This document shows positions 43,415 to 51,818 of a stretch of 64,000 nt of DNA, piece after piece. Source of the DNA: Microbacterium sp. Root61 (GTDB taxonomy: Bacteria > Actinomycetota > Actinomycetes > Actinomycetales > Microbacteriaceae). The stretch lies in the NCBI RefSeq assembly GCF_001427525.1, contig NZ_LMGU01000001.1, positions 682,001-746,000 of the forward strand, given 5' to 3'. The translations under genes and the position numbers were made by a program. The notes under the pieces were generated by a model that was given only the letters and a program-made list of their open reading frames with translations, was not told where the DNA came from and searched no databases. Each line of letters starts with the position of its first letter. Positions within the stretch are counted from its first letter, which is position 1.

Positions 43415-44506
43415 CTACGCCCGTTCGAGCGCGGTGTCGATGAGTTCGGAGATCAGTTCGGAGTAGCTCACACCCGACGCGATCCAGCATTTGGGGAACA
43501 TCGAGATCGGGGTGAACCCGGGCATCGTGTTGAGCTCGTTGACCACCGGAAGGCCGTGGGGCGTGAGGAAGAAGTCGACGCGCGCGAGGCCACGGCCGTC
43601 GACCGCCTCGAACGCGCGCAGCGCCATCTCCTGCACGGCGGCGATCTCCGCCGCCGACATGTCGGCCGGGCAGACGACGTCGACGCCGTCACCACCGAGG
43701 TACTTGCCCTCGAAATCGTAGAACTCGCGGGTGGTCAGCACGATCTCGCCCGGGAGCGAGGCGCGTGCGGCATCCGTCCCGCGTCCCTCGAGCACGCCGA
43801 CCTCGATCTCGCGACCGTGCAGCCCCTCTTCGAGCAGCACCTTGTCGTCCTCGGCGAAGGCGACGTCGAGGGCGGCGGCGAGCTCATCGATGTTGTGCAC
43901 CTTCGAGACGCCGACGCTCGACCCGGCCCGGGCGGGCTTGACGAACCACGGCAGGGTCAGATGCGCTGCCTGTGCCGCGATCGCGGCGACATCCTGGGTC
44001 CACTGCGCGCGGCGCAGCGTGATCCACGGCGCGACCGGCACGCCGGCGGCCTGCAGGGCGATCTTCATGAAGTGCTTGTCCATGCACAGCGCCGAGTCCA
44101 GCACTCCGCCGCCCGCATAGGGCAGCTCGAGCGTGTCGAAGAACCCCTGGATCGTGCCGTCCTCGCCGTGCGGGCCGTGCAGGATCGGCAGCACCGCGTC
44201 GATGGCGCCGAGGTCCTCGACCGTGCCGTCGGCGCGACGCACGCGCAGCACGGATGCCCCGGCCGCCTCCGGCCACAGGATCCGCGTGCCATTGTCGGCG
44301 ACCACGGGCATGTTCGCCGGGTCGAGCGCGAACTTGTCGGGGTCGTCGTCCTCCAGGACGAAGGCGCCCGCGCGCGTGATGCCGACCGGGATCACCCGGA
44401 AGCGGTCGCGGTCAATCGCGCGAAGTACGCCGCCCGCTGTTGCGGAACTGATCGAGTGTTCGCTGGAGCGACCTCCAAAGAGCACCGCCACTGCCCGCTT
44501 GTCCAT
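43415..44506 (-). CDS. ddl: D-alanine--D-alanine ligase
   Basis: A 363-residue ATP-grasp ligase for the peptidoglycan precursor D-Ala-D-Ala. Blocks seen: GGRSSEHSISSATA, LHGPHGEDGTIQG, KPARAGSSVGVSKV, ARVDFFLT and ELNTMPGFTPISMFP. The AGAGGA before MDKRAVAV fixes the start. Its first 95 bases overlap the end of gpsA in another frame on the same strand, so the ribosome site lies within gpsA. Confidence 0.95.
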   Translation of the reverse strand: MDKRAVAVLFGGRSSEHSISSATAGGVLRAIDRDRFRVIPVGITRAGAFVLEDDDPDKFALDPANMPVVADNGTRILWPEAAGASVLRVRRADGTVEDLGAIDAVLPILHGPHGEDGTIQGFFDTLELPYAGGGVLDSALCMDKHFMKIALQAAGVPVAPWITLRRAQWTQDVAAIAAQAAHLTLPWFVKPARAGSSVGVSKVHNIDELAAALDVAFAEDDKVLLEEGLHGREIEVGVLEGRGTDAARASLPGEIVLTTREFYDFEGKYLGGDGVDVVCPADMSAAEIAAVQEMALRAFEAVDGRGLARVDFFLTPHGLPVVNELNTMPGFTPISMFPKCWIASGVSYSELISELIDTALERA

Positions 44507-45542
44507 TCTGCGTCCTCTCGCCCTTCGGCTTGTCATCGTCGGTCGTCAGGTGCGGCGCGATCTCGCGCGGGTCCATCGTGCCGTCCAGCACGCGCTTGAC
44601 CTGCTCGACGATCGGCATCTCGACGCCGACCTCCCGAGCGAGCTGGAGCACTGGTGCGACGGACGCGAGACCCTCCGCGGTCTGCTGCATCTGCTTGACC
44701 ACATCTTGAAAGCTGTATCCCTGGCCGAGCAGGCGCCCGGCGGTGTTGTTGCGGCTGAGCGGCGACTGGCACGTGGCGATGAGGTCGCCGAGGCCCGCCA
44801 GACCCTGCAGCGTCTCCGGGTCAGCGCCTTGCGCGACCGCGAAGTCGGTCATCTCGACGAGACCGCGGGTGATGATCGATGCCTTGGTGTTCTCGCCGTA
44901 GCCGACCCCGTCGACGATGCCGATGGCGACCGCGATCAGGTTCTTGAGCACGCCGCCGAACTCGGTGCCGATGACGTCCGTGTTCACGAAGGTCCGGAAG
45001 TACTTGTTTCGCGCACGCCGGGCCACAGCATCCGCCGTCTCGCGGCTCGTGGAGGAGATCACGGCGGCCGTGGGCTGCTCGCGCGCGATCTCGAGGGCGA
45101 GGTTGGGTCCGGATGCCACGGCGATGCGTGCCGGATCGCACTGCAGCTCCTGCTCGATGACCTGGCTCATGCGCAGGCCCGTACGGCGCTCGACGCCTTT
45201 CATCAGGGAGATGATCGGGGCATCCGTCTCACCGACGAGAGCACGCACGGCCTTGAGGTTCTCGCGCAGCGACTGGCTCGGCACGGACAGGTACACCTGC
45301 TCCGCACCCTCGAGGGCGTCGGAGAGGTGATGGGTCGCGTACATCTCGCGCGGCAGGTTGATGCCGGGGAGGTAGCCGCTGTTGCGCTTGCCCTCGTTGA
45401 TCTCGTTGGCGAGCTCGGGCCGGCGCGCCCACATCGTCACGTGTGCTCCGCCGTCGGCGAGGATCTTGCCGAACGTCGTGCCCCAGCTCCCGGCGCCGAT
45501 CACCGTGACGCGCGGGAGGGAGGAATCCTGCTTACGACTCAA
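44412..45542 (-). CDS. gpsA: Glycerol-3-phosphate dehydrogenase (NAD(P)+)
   Basis: A 376-residue enzyme making sn-glycerol-3-phosphate for phospholipids, working with the plsC gene just upstream. The Rossmann motif is VIGAGSWGTTFG; the catalytic lysine is in EFGGVLKNLIAVAIG and the substrate block is GLAGLGDLIATC. Homologues usually end near residue 340; here about 35 extra basic residues (from KGERTQNG) run over the start of ddl. Its own start overlaps the plsC end by 11 bases. Confidence 0.95.
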   Translation of the reverse strand: MSRKQDSSLPRVTVIGAGSWGTTFGKILADGGAHVTMWARRPELANEINEGKRNSGYLPGINLPREMYATHHLSDALEGAEQVYLSVPSQSLRENLKAVRALVGETDAPIISLMKGVERRTGLRMSQVIEQELQCDPARIAVASGPNLALEIAREQPTAAVISSTSRETADAVARRARNKYFRTFVNTDVIGTEFGGVLKNLIAVAIGIVDGVGYGENTKASIITRGLVEMTDFAVAQGADPETLQGLAGLGDLIATCQSPLSRNNTAGRLLGQGYSFQDVVKQMQQTAEGLASVAPVLQLAREVGVEMPIVEQVKRVLDGTMDPREIAPHLTTDDDKPKGERTQNGQAGSGGALWRSLQRTLDQFRNSGRRTSRD

Positions 45543-46314
45543 GGCGTCCCGTTTCGTTCTGCCCGTGTGAGGACGGGTCCCAGCGGGCCTCCGGCGGCGT
45601 CTCGCCGCGGAGGTCGCCCAGGAGTCGGGCGAGGTCGTCCATCAGCGTATCCGTTGCCGCGTTCAGCGTCGCGGGTCCGATCGGCCGGCCGGCGTACTCG
45701 GACAGATCCAGCGGAGGGCCGAACGCCACGCGCACCGGTTTGCGCAGCGGCCACAGGCTGATCTTCTTGCCGTACCGCGGCATGATCTTCTGCGTTCCCC
45801 AGTGCACCATCGGGATGAGCGGGATGCCGCCGTCCAGCGCGAGACGCACCGCGCCGGTCTTGCCCCGCATGGGCCACAGATCCGGGTCGCGCGTGAGCGA
45901 GCCTTCGGGGTACACGATGACTCCGCGACCGTGCTCGACCAACTGCTCCGCGGCCGACAGGGTCTGCTTGGCCGATGCGCTGGAGGACGCACGGGCGACC
46001 GGGATCATGCCCGTCGCGCGCAGCGCCCAGCCGAGGACCGGCACATCGAACAGGCTGGCCTTGGCCATGAACCGCGGCAGGCGCCCGAGGCGCCAGACCG
46101 CGACGGCCACGATGAGCGGATCGATTTCGGAGTAGTGGTTCGGGGCGACGATGTACGGCCCCTCCTCGGGGAGGTTCTCGGCGCCCTCGATCTCGATCTT
46201 CGTGATGAGGCTCATGATCGGCAGCACGATGACCGCGAACGGCCAGAAGATGCTCGGACGGCGCTTCTCGGGCGACGCGCGTCTCCGTGTGACCGTGGGA
46301 CGAGAGGATGCCAC
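45532..46314 (-). CDS. plsC: 1-acyl-sn-glycerol-3-phosphate acyltransferase
   Basis: A 260-residue membrane acyltransferase for phosphatidic acid synthesis. One N-terminal membrane segment (FWPFAVIVLPIMSLI) precedes the catalytic NHYSEIDPL (HX4D) and the second motif YPEGSLTRD. GTG start 3 bases after murA. A C-terminal tail of about 30 residues is acidic and Pro-rich. It sits in the murA-plsC-gpsA-ddl order common to actinobacteria. Confidence 0.93.
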   Translation of the reverse strand: MASSRPTVTRRRASPEKRRPSIFWPFAVIVLPIMSLITKIEIEGAENLPEEGPYIVAPNHYSEIDPLIVAVAVWRLGRLPRFMAKASLFDVPVLGWALRATGMIPVARASSSASAKQTLSAAEQLVEHGRGVIVYPEGSLTRDPDLWPMRGKTGAVRLALDGGIPLIPMVHWGTQKIMPRYGKKISLWPLRKPVRVAFGPPLDLSEYAGRPIGPATLNAATDTLMDDLARLLGDLRGETPPEARWDPSSHGQNETGRLES

Positions 46315-46317
46315 GGG

Positions 46318-47679
46318 CTATCCGATGACGTCGAAGTCGGCGCCGAGCGCGTCCAGCTTGTCGAAGAACTTCTCGTAGCCGCGGCTGATGATGCCGACGC
46401 CGGAGACGATCGACTCGCCCTTCGCGGTGAGGGCCGCCACGACGTACGAGTAGCCGCCGCGCAGGTCGGGCACCTCGATGTCGGCGGCGCGCAGCGGCGT
46501 GGGGCCGTTGATCACGGCGGCCTGCTCGAGCTTGCGCCGCGGCACCCGCCGCTCGCCGCCCTCGAGCCCGTGCGGGTGCACGACGATGTCGGCGCCCATC
46601 TTGTTCAAAGCCTCGGTGAAGCCGAGCCGGTTCTCGTAGACCGTCTCGTGCACGATCGACTCGCCCTCGGCCTGCGTGAGGGCCACGATCAGCGGCTGCT
46701 GCCAGTCGGTCATGAAGCCGGGGTGCACGTCGGTCTCGACGATGACCGGCTTGAGCGGTCCGCCGCGACGGAAGAGGATCCCGTCCTCCTTGATGTCGAA
46801 CCATCCGCCGGCCTTGCGGAACACGTTGAGGAACGTCAGCATCTCCTGCTGCTTGGCTCCGCCGACGAAGATCTCGCCGTCGGTGGCCAGGGCCGCGCAG
46901 GCCCAGGATGCGGCCTCGTTGCGATCGAAGATGCTGCGGTGGTCGTAGCCGCGAAGTTCGTCGACACCCTCGATGAGGATGACGCGGTTGGGCTCGTACG
47001 AGATGATCGCGCCCATCTTCTGCAGCACCGCGATCAGGTCCATGATCTCGGGCTCGATCGCGGCGTTCTTGAGCTCGGTGACGCCCTTGGCCTTGACTGC
47101 GGTGAGCAGCACCTGCTCGGTCGCGCCGACGCTCGGGTACGGCAGTTCGATGTTCGCGCCGTGCAGCCCGTTGGGCGCGGTGATCCGGATGCCCTCATAA
47201 CTCTTGTCGACGATCGCACCGAACGCGCGCAGCGCATCCATGTGGAAGTTGATCGGCCGGTCGCCGATGCGGCACCCGCCGAGGTCCGGTATCAGGGCTT
47301 CGCCCAACAGGTGCAGTAGCGGACCGCAGAACAGGATCGGGATGCGGGAAGCCCCGGCGTGTGCGTCGATCTCCTCGAAGTGCGCCGAGGCGGCACCGCG
47401 GGGATCGAAGACGAGCGAGCCCTCCTCATCGCCGTCCTCGACGGTGACGCCGTGGACCTCGAGCAGGGACCGGACCACCTGAACATCGCTGATGCCGGGA
47501 ACATCCCGCAGCACGCTCGGCGTGTTGCCGAGCAGCGAAGCGACCATCGCCTTGGTGGCGAGGTTCTTCGCCCCCTTCACCTCGACGCGCCCGCGCAGGG
47601 GCCGTCCACCACGGATCGCGAGGACTTCGCCGGACCCTCCTGACGGTGACACTGGGGACTCGTTCAGGAGTGTCTTCAT
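46318..47679 (-). CDS. murA: UDP-N-acetylglucosamine 1-carboxyvinyltransferase
   Basis: A 453-residue enzyme for the first committed step of peptidoglycan synthesis. The conserved VEVKGAKNLATKAMVA block, the catalytic cysteine loop DLGGCRIGDRP and PDLRGGYSYVVAAL are intact; the cysteine rather than aspartate predicts fosfomycin sensitivity in vitro. GTGAGG lies 8 bases before the ATG chosen; the frame opens further upstream but with Ser/Arg-rich sequence inside leuD. It is about 30 residues longer than E. coli MurA, mainly at the N-terminus. Confidence 0.95.
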   Translation of the reverse strand: MKTLLNESPVSPSGGSGEVLAIRGGRPLRGRVEVKGAKNLATKAMVASLLGNTPSVLRDVPGISDVQVVRSLLEVHGVTVEDGDEEGSLVFDPRGAASAHFEEIDAHAGASRIPILFCGPLLHLLGEALIPDLGGCRIGDRPINFHMDALRAFGAIVDKSYEGIRITAPNGLHGANIELPYPSVGATEQVLLTAVKAKGVTELKNAAIEPEIMDLIAVLQKMGAIISYEPNRVILIEGVDELRGYDHRSIFDRNEAASWACAALATDGEIFVGGAKQQEMLTFLNVFRKAGGWFDIKEDGILFRRGGPLKPVIVETDVHPGFMTDWQQPLIVALTQAEGESIVHETVYENRLGFTEALNKMGADIVVHPHGLEGGERRVPRRKLEQAAVINGPTPLRAADIEVPDLRGGYSYVVAALTAKGESIVSGVGIISRGYEKFFDKLDALGADFDVIG

Positions 47680-47740
47680 GCGGTGGGCCTCACTTGATGG
47701 TTGATGTGCGTGCGGGTGCCCCCTTGTGGGGAGCCCCAGC

Positions 47741-48337
47741 TCACGGAACGGGTAGCGTCCGTGGCCGCCACGCCTCACGGCGCGCTTCGAACTGCGCGAT
47801 CGCTTCTTGGTTGCGCAGGGTGAGCCCGATGTCGTCGAGCCCTTCGATAAGCCGCCACCTAGTGTAATCGTCGATGTCGAAAGGGACCTCGAGATCACCG
47901 ATGACGGCACGGCGCGCCTCGAGATCGACCGTCATCGAAACGCCCGGGTCCGCGTCGATCACGGCCCAGATGCGCTCGAGGTCTTCCTCGGAGATCACGC
48001 CAGTGACCAGGCCCTGCTTGCCGGAGTTGCCGCGGAAGATGTCGGCGAACTTGGGGCTCAGCACGACGCGGAAGCCGAAGTCGCGCAGCGCCCAGACGGC
48101 GTGCTCGCGGCTGGACCCGGTGCCGAAGTCGGTGCCGGCGACCAGGACCGATGCGCCCTGGAACGCGGGCTGGTTGAGCACGAAGTCGGGGTCCTGCCGC
48201 CAGTTGGCGAACAGGGCGTCCTCGAAGCCCGTCTTGGTGACCCGCTTGAGGTACACCGCGGGGATGATCTGGTCGGTGTCGACGTTCGAGCGCTTCAGCG
48301 GCGCCGCGATACCGGTGTGGGTCGTGAACTTGTCCAT
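47741..48337 (-). CDS. leuD: 3-isopropylmalate dehydratase small subunit
   Basis: A 198-residue subunit that with LeuC isomerises isopropylmalate in leucine synthesis. Conserved blocks: [32 protein letters not shown] and [21 protein letters not shown] lies 8 bases before the ATG; leuC ends 2 bases upstream. Controlled with leuC by the leader described at 49.8-49.9 kb. Confidence 0.96.
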   Translation of the reverse strand: MDKFTTHTGIAAPLKRSNVDTDQIIPAVYLKRVTKTGFEDALFANWRQDPDFVLNQPAFQGASVLVAGTDFGTGSSREHAVWALRDFGFRVVLSPKFADIFRGNSGKQGLVTGVISEEDLERIWAVIDADPGVSMTVDLEARRAVIGDLEVPFDIDDYTRWRLIEGLDDIGLTLRNQEAIAQFEARREAWRPRTLPVP

Positions 48338-48339
48338 CT

Positions 48340-49821
48340 TCAGAACTCCCCCGCCTCGACGCGTGCATAGATCGGCGTATCTTCGAGATCGCTCGGACTC
48401 GAGAGCGTGCCGCGCACCGCAGTGGCGGCGGCGACGAGGGGCGAGACCAGGTGGGTGCGTCCGCCCTTGCCCTGGCGGCCCTCGAAGTTGCGGTTGCTCG
48501 TCGATGCGCATCGCTCGCCGGGGGCGAGCTGGTCCGGGTTCATGCCCAGGCACATCGAGCATCCGGCGAAGCGCCACTCGGCGCCGAACGCCTCGACGAT
48601 CTTGTCGATGCCCTCGGCCTCGGCCTCGAGGCGCACCCGCGCAGAGCCGGGGACGACCATGACGCGCACACCGGGCGCCTTCGTGCGGCCCTGGATGACC
48701 GAGGCGAAGGCGCGGAGGTCCTCGATACGACTGTTCGTGCACGAGCCCATGAACACGGCATCGACCGGCACCTCCTTGAGCGGAGTGCCTGCCTTCAGGT
48801 CCATGTACTCCAGCGCGCGCTCGGCGGCGGCGCGCTCGTTGGGGTCGGCGATGTCGTCGGGCGTCGGGACGACGTCCGACAGCGACACGCCCTGGCCGGG
48901 GTTCGTGCCCCACGTGACGAAGGGCTCGAGCTCGTTCGCGTCCAGGTACACCTCGGCGTCGTAGACGGCGCCCTCATCGCTGGGCAGCGTGCGCCAGTAG
49001 GCGACCGCGTCGTCCCAGTCCTGGCCTTGCGGCGCATGCGGCTTGTCCTTGACATACGCGAACGTGATGTCGTCCGGTGCGACCATGCCCGCCCGGGCAC
49101 CGGCCTCGATCGACATGTTGCAGATCGTCATCCGCCCCTCCATGGAGAGGGCACGGATCGCACTGCCGCGGAACTCGAGCACGTAGCCCTGTCCCCCGCC
49201 GGTGCCGATCTTCGCGATGATCGCGAGGATGATGTCCTTCGCCGTGACGCCGGGCTTGAGATCGCCCTCGACGGTGATCGCCATCGTCTTGAACGCCTTC
49301 AGCGGCAGCGTCTGCGTGGCGAGCACGTGCTCGACCTCGCTCGTGCCGATGCCGAAGGCCATCGCCCCGAACGCGCCGTGCGTGCTCGTGTGGCTGTCGC
49401 CGCAGACCACGGTGATGCCGGGCATCGTCAGCCCGAGCTGGGGGCCGACGACGTGGACGATCCCCTGCTCCTTGTCGCCCAGCGAGTGCAGGCGTACCCC
49501 GAACTCCGCCGCATTGCGCCGCAGCGTCTCGATCTGCGTGCGGCTGGTGAGGTCGGCGATCGGCTTGTCGATCGCCAACGTCGGGGTGTTGTGGTCCTCG
49601 GTCGCGATCGTCAGGTCGAGTCGGCGCACGGGGCGCCCCTCGGCGCGCAGGCCGTCGAACGCCTGCGGGCTGGTGACCTCGTGGACGAGGTGCAGGTCGA
49701 TGTAGATCAGGTCGGGTTCGTCATCCGAACCCTTCACGACCAGGTGGTCGTCCCACACCTTCTCGGCCAGCGTGCGCGGGCGATCGGGGATGACGGATGC
49801 ATCGGAAACAGCTGTGCTCAT
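48340..49821 (-). CDS. leuC: 3-isopropylmalate dehydratase large subunit
   Basis: A 493-residue aconitase-fold subunit with the 4Fe-4S cysteines in [11 protein letters not shown] and [13 protein letters not shown], and the [15 protein letters not shown] block. GAGGAG stands 12 bases before the ATG. That GAGGAG can pair with the Leu codons of an upstream leader peptide, so expression should respond to leucyl-tRNA charging. Confidence 0.96.
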   Translation of the reverse strand: MSTAVSDASVIPDRPRTLAEKVWDDHLVVKGSDDEPDLIYIDLHLVHEVTSPQAFDGLRAEGRPVRRLDLTIATEDHNTPTLAIDKPIADLTSRTQIETLRRNAAEFGVRLHSLGDKEQGIVHVVGPQLGLTMPGITVVCGDSHTSTHGAFGAMAFGIGTSEVEHVLATQTLPLKAFKTMAITVEGDLKPGVTAKDIILAIIAKIGTGGGQGYVLEFRGSAIRALSMEGRMTICNMSIEAGARAGMVAPDDITFAYVKDKPHAPQGQDWDDAVAYWRTLPSDEGAVYDAEVYLDANELEPFVTWGTNPGQGVSLSDVVPTPDDIADPNERAAAERALEYMDLKAGTPLKEVPVDAVFMGSCTNSRIEDLRAFASVIQGRTKAPGVRVMVVPGSARVRLEAEAEGIDKIVEAFGAEWRFAGCSMCLGMNPDQLAPGERCASTSNRNFEGRQGKGGRTHLVSPLVAAATAVRGTLSSPSDLEDTPIYARVEAGEF

Positions 49822-49934
49822 TGGTCTGTCGTTCTCCTCAGAAGGGGATCAAGCCCGCGAGAGACTCCGCGACGAGTGAGGCCTGGGAACTAGGACTCGT
49901 CGCGGCTGCTAAGGAGAAGTAGGGCGGTCCGCAC
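49822..49934 (-). promoter_or_regulatory. leuCD leader with leucine-codon attenuator
   Basis: Minus-strand leader of leuC. After the leader-peptide gene there is a perfect 11-bp stem: CCGCGACGAGT (transcript arm at 49905-49895) with ACTCGTCGCGG (49877-49867), loop of 17 bases. Separately, TTCTCCTTAG across the leader Leu codons (49918-49909) can pair with CTGAGGAGAA (49841-49832), which contains the leuC Shine-Dalgarno; nine pairs are Watson-Crick and one is G-U. A ribosome stalled at Leu codons would free the Shine-Dalgarno. No T run follows the stem, so translational control seems more likely than transcription termination. Confidence 0.7.
49890..49934 (-). CDS. leuCD leader peptide with four consecutive Leu codons
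   Basis: GTG-started 14-codon frame encoding MRTALLLLSSRDES, ending TAG. The Leu codons are CTA, CTT, CTC, CTT; CTA and CTT are otherwise rare in this GC-rich genome, which suits a stalling sensor. TAGTCT lies six bases before the GTG, so the peptide would be the very first thing translated on a leaderless transcript. It lies 69 bases upstream of leuC. Leader peptides controlling amino-acid genes are known in Actinobacteria; this one is read directly from the sequence. Confidence 0.75.
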   Translation of the reverse strand: MRTALLLLSSRDES

Positions 49935-49940
49935 GGGGCC

Positions 49941-49946
49941 AGACTA
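49941..49946 (-). promoter_or_regulatory. -10 element (TAGTCT) of the leu leader
   Basis: TAGTCT, six bases (GGCCCC), then the GTG of the leader peptide. No convincing -35. Confidence 0.5.
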
Positions 49947-49962
49947 CCACTCGCTCAGACCC

Positions 49963-51006
49963 TCACGCCTCGGCGGAGGGGTCCTGCGCAGCGTCGGCGG
50001 GACCGTCCGGAGCGGCGACGCCGGCCTTCTTGTCCCGCGCGGAGGCAACCAGGCTCGCGATCGTGGCGACCGCCATCGAGAGGATGATGACGCCCAGCGA
50101 CATCCACGTGGAGATCTCCGGCGCCCACTCGATCGGCTCCCCGCCGTTGATGAACGGCAGCTCGTTGACGTGCATCGCGTGGAACACGAGCTTGAGTCCG
50201 ATGAAGGCCAGGATGAACGCGATGCCGTAGTGCAGGTACCGCAGACGATCCAGCAGATCGCCGAGCAGGAAGTACAGCTGGCGCAGACCCATCAGCGCGA
50301 AGATGTTCGCCGTGAAGACGATGAACGGGCTCTGCGTGATGCCGAAGATCGCGGGGATCGAGTCGATCGCGAACAGCAGGTCCGTGATGCCGATCGCCAC
50401 GAAGACGATGATCATCGGCGTCCACATCTTCTTGCCGCCGACGACCGTGCGGATCTTCGCGCCGTCGTACGTGTCGCTGATGTCGATGGTGCGGCGCAGG
50501 AGGCGCACGATGAAGTTCTCGCGCTTGACTTCCTCATCGTGGTCGCCGCCGGGGAACGCCTGGCGCCACGCGGTGAAGACCAGGAACGCGCCGAAGATGT
50601 AGAACACCCAGCTGAACTGCTCGATGATCGCCGCTCCCGCGAGGATGAACAGACCGCGCAGGATGAGCGCGATGATGATGCCCACCATCAGCACTTCCTG
50701 CTGGTAGCGCCGCGGAACGGCGAACTGGCTCATGATCAGCACGAAGACGAAGAGGTTGTCGATCGAGAGGCTGTACTCGGTCAGCCATCCGGCGACGAAC
50801 TGTCCGGCGAACTCACCGCCCGCGATGATCCACATCAGCCCGGCGAAGATCAGGGCCAGCGTCACGTAGAACACGACCCAGAGGGTCGATTCCTTCGTCG
50901 AGGGGATGTGCGGGCGCTTGAGGATCAGCAGCAGGTCGGCGGCGAGGATCAGCGTCAGCACGATCAACGAGCCGACTTCGAACCACAGCGGAAGGATGAG
51001 GTCCAT
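49963..51006 (-). CDS. TerC-family membrane protein (probable Mn exporter)
   Basis: A 347-residue protein with about nine helices. The conserved acidic membrane motifs SLSIDNLFVF and DLLFAIDSIPAIFG identify TerC (Alx/MeeF-like) proteins, several of which export manganese and help metallate secreted proteins. The C-terminal tail is Ala/Asp-rich. GAAAGG lies 8 bases before the ATG. The 248-base upstream region is structured and may be a metal-responsive leader. Confidence 0.92.
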   Translation of the reverse strand: MDLILPLWFEVGSLIVLTLILAADLLLILKRPHIPSTKESTLWVVFYVTLALIFAGLMWIIAGGEFAGQFVAGWLTEYSLSIDNLFVFVLIMSQFAVPRRYQQEVLMVGIIIALILRGLFILAGAAIIEQFSWVFYIFGAFLVFTAWRQAFPGGDHDEEVKRENFIVRLLRRTIDISDTYDGAKIRTVVGGKKMWTPMIIVFVAIGITDLLFAIDSIPAIFGITQSPFIVFTANIFALMGLRQLYFLLGDLLDRLRYLHYGIAFILAFIGLKLVFHAMHVNELPFINGGEPIEWAPEISTWMSLGVIILSMAVATIASLVASARDKKAGVAAPDGPADAAQDPSAEA

Positions 51007-51088
51007 TAAGGGCCTTTCAGAGGGATGACGAAGCGTCGAAAGTCTCTCCCCCGCGGCATCCGATGTCCAGATGTGCGGCGCGCGCCCG

Positions 51089-51141
51089 GGACCCCACCGA
51101 CGGGGTCCGTGATGACGGACACGCGAGAACGGGATACTCCC
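51089..51141 (-). ncRNA. Structured terC leader, possible yybP-ykoY (Mn) riboswitch
   Basis: On the minus strand the leader shows three helices: GGGA-GTA-TCCC flanked by GAGA/TCTC (51125-51145), GTCCG-TCATCA-CGGAC (51105-51120) and GGACCCC-GTCGGT-GGGGTCC (51089-51108). The last two share bases 51105-51108, so they exclude each other, as in a switch. terC genes are frequent targets of the Mn-sensing yybP-ykoY riboswitch, but I cannot confirm its consensus by eye; the stems are certain, the class is not. Confidence 0.45.
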
Positions 51142-51254
51142 TCTCGAATCTCCAGGATACAGGCAGGAACTGATGAGCCCGGCGGTGAGACGATCCGACA
51201 CCTCGGGACACTTCCGGTGTGAGAGACAATGGCCGTGGACAGGACGGACGAGGC

Positions 51255-51818
51255 ATGACCGAGCAGGAACTGCGCGATGACTCCGCGCTCGTGGCTCTGG
51301 CCGCGACCGGCAGCGAGCACGCGTTCCGCACGCTCTATCGGGCCTATGTCCGACCGGTGTACTGGCTGGCGCACAATCTCGTGGGCAACGACGCGGATGC
51401 CGAGGACGTGACTCAGGAGACGTTCCTGGTCGCGTGGCGCAGGCTTCCGGGCCTCGAGCTTGCGAGCGACTCGCTGTTGCCGTGGTTGGTGACGGTCTGC
51501 CGTTTCCAGGCCGCCAACCGTATCCGGCGCCAACGCCGGGACCGCGAGAACACCACTGCGGGGCTCGAAGACTCGATCCCCGCGACGGTCGATGTCGCGC
51601 AGCAGGTGGTGGACGCCGAACTCGTCGACCTGATCGCCGACGAGGTGAGCGGACTGAGCGAGCTCGACCGCGAGATCTTCCGCCTCTGCGCCGCCGAGGG
51701 CTATGCCTACCAGGCCGCCGCCGACGAGCTCGGCGTGGCGCACGGTGTCGTCCGCAACCGTCTCTCCCGCATCCGCACCCGACTGCGGAGCGTCCTCACG
51801 GAATCGGAGAGCACATGA
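51255..51818 (+). CDS. ECF-type RNA polymerase sigma factor
   Basis: A 187-residue sigma-70 family protein with region 2 (FRTLYRAYVRPVYWLAHNLV, then AEDVTQETFLVAWRRL) and region 4 (LSELDREIFRLCAAEGYAYQ with DELGVAHGVVRNRLSRIRTR). The ATG giving MTEQELRDD is chosen from family alignment; GGACGGACGAGG lies upstream. The downstream DUF4349 membrane-protein gene overlaps by ATGA and is the likely sensor or anti-sigma. Divergent from terC. Confidence 0.92.
   Translation: MTEQELRDDSALVALAATGSEHAFRTLYRAYVRPVYWLAHNLVGNDADAEDVTQETFLVAWRRLPGLELASDSLLPWLVTVCRFQAANRIRRQRRDRENTTAGLEDSIPATVDVAQQVVDAELVDLIADEVSGLSELDREIFRLCAAEGYAYQAAADELGVAHGVVRNRLSRIRTRLRSVLTESEST

Noticed and set aside
51006..51743. Minus-strand frame extending over the terC leader and the ECF sigma gene
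   Set aside because: It runs antisense to a clear sigma factor and ends at the terC start; the leader is better read as structured RNA.
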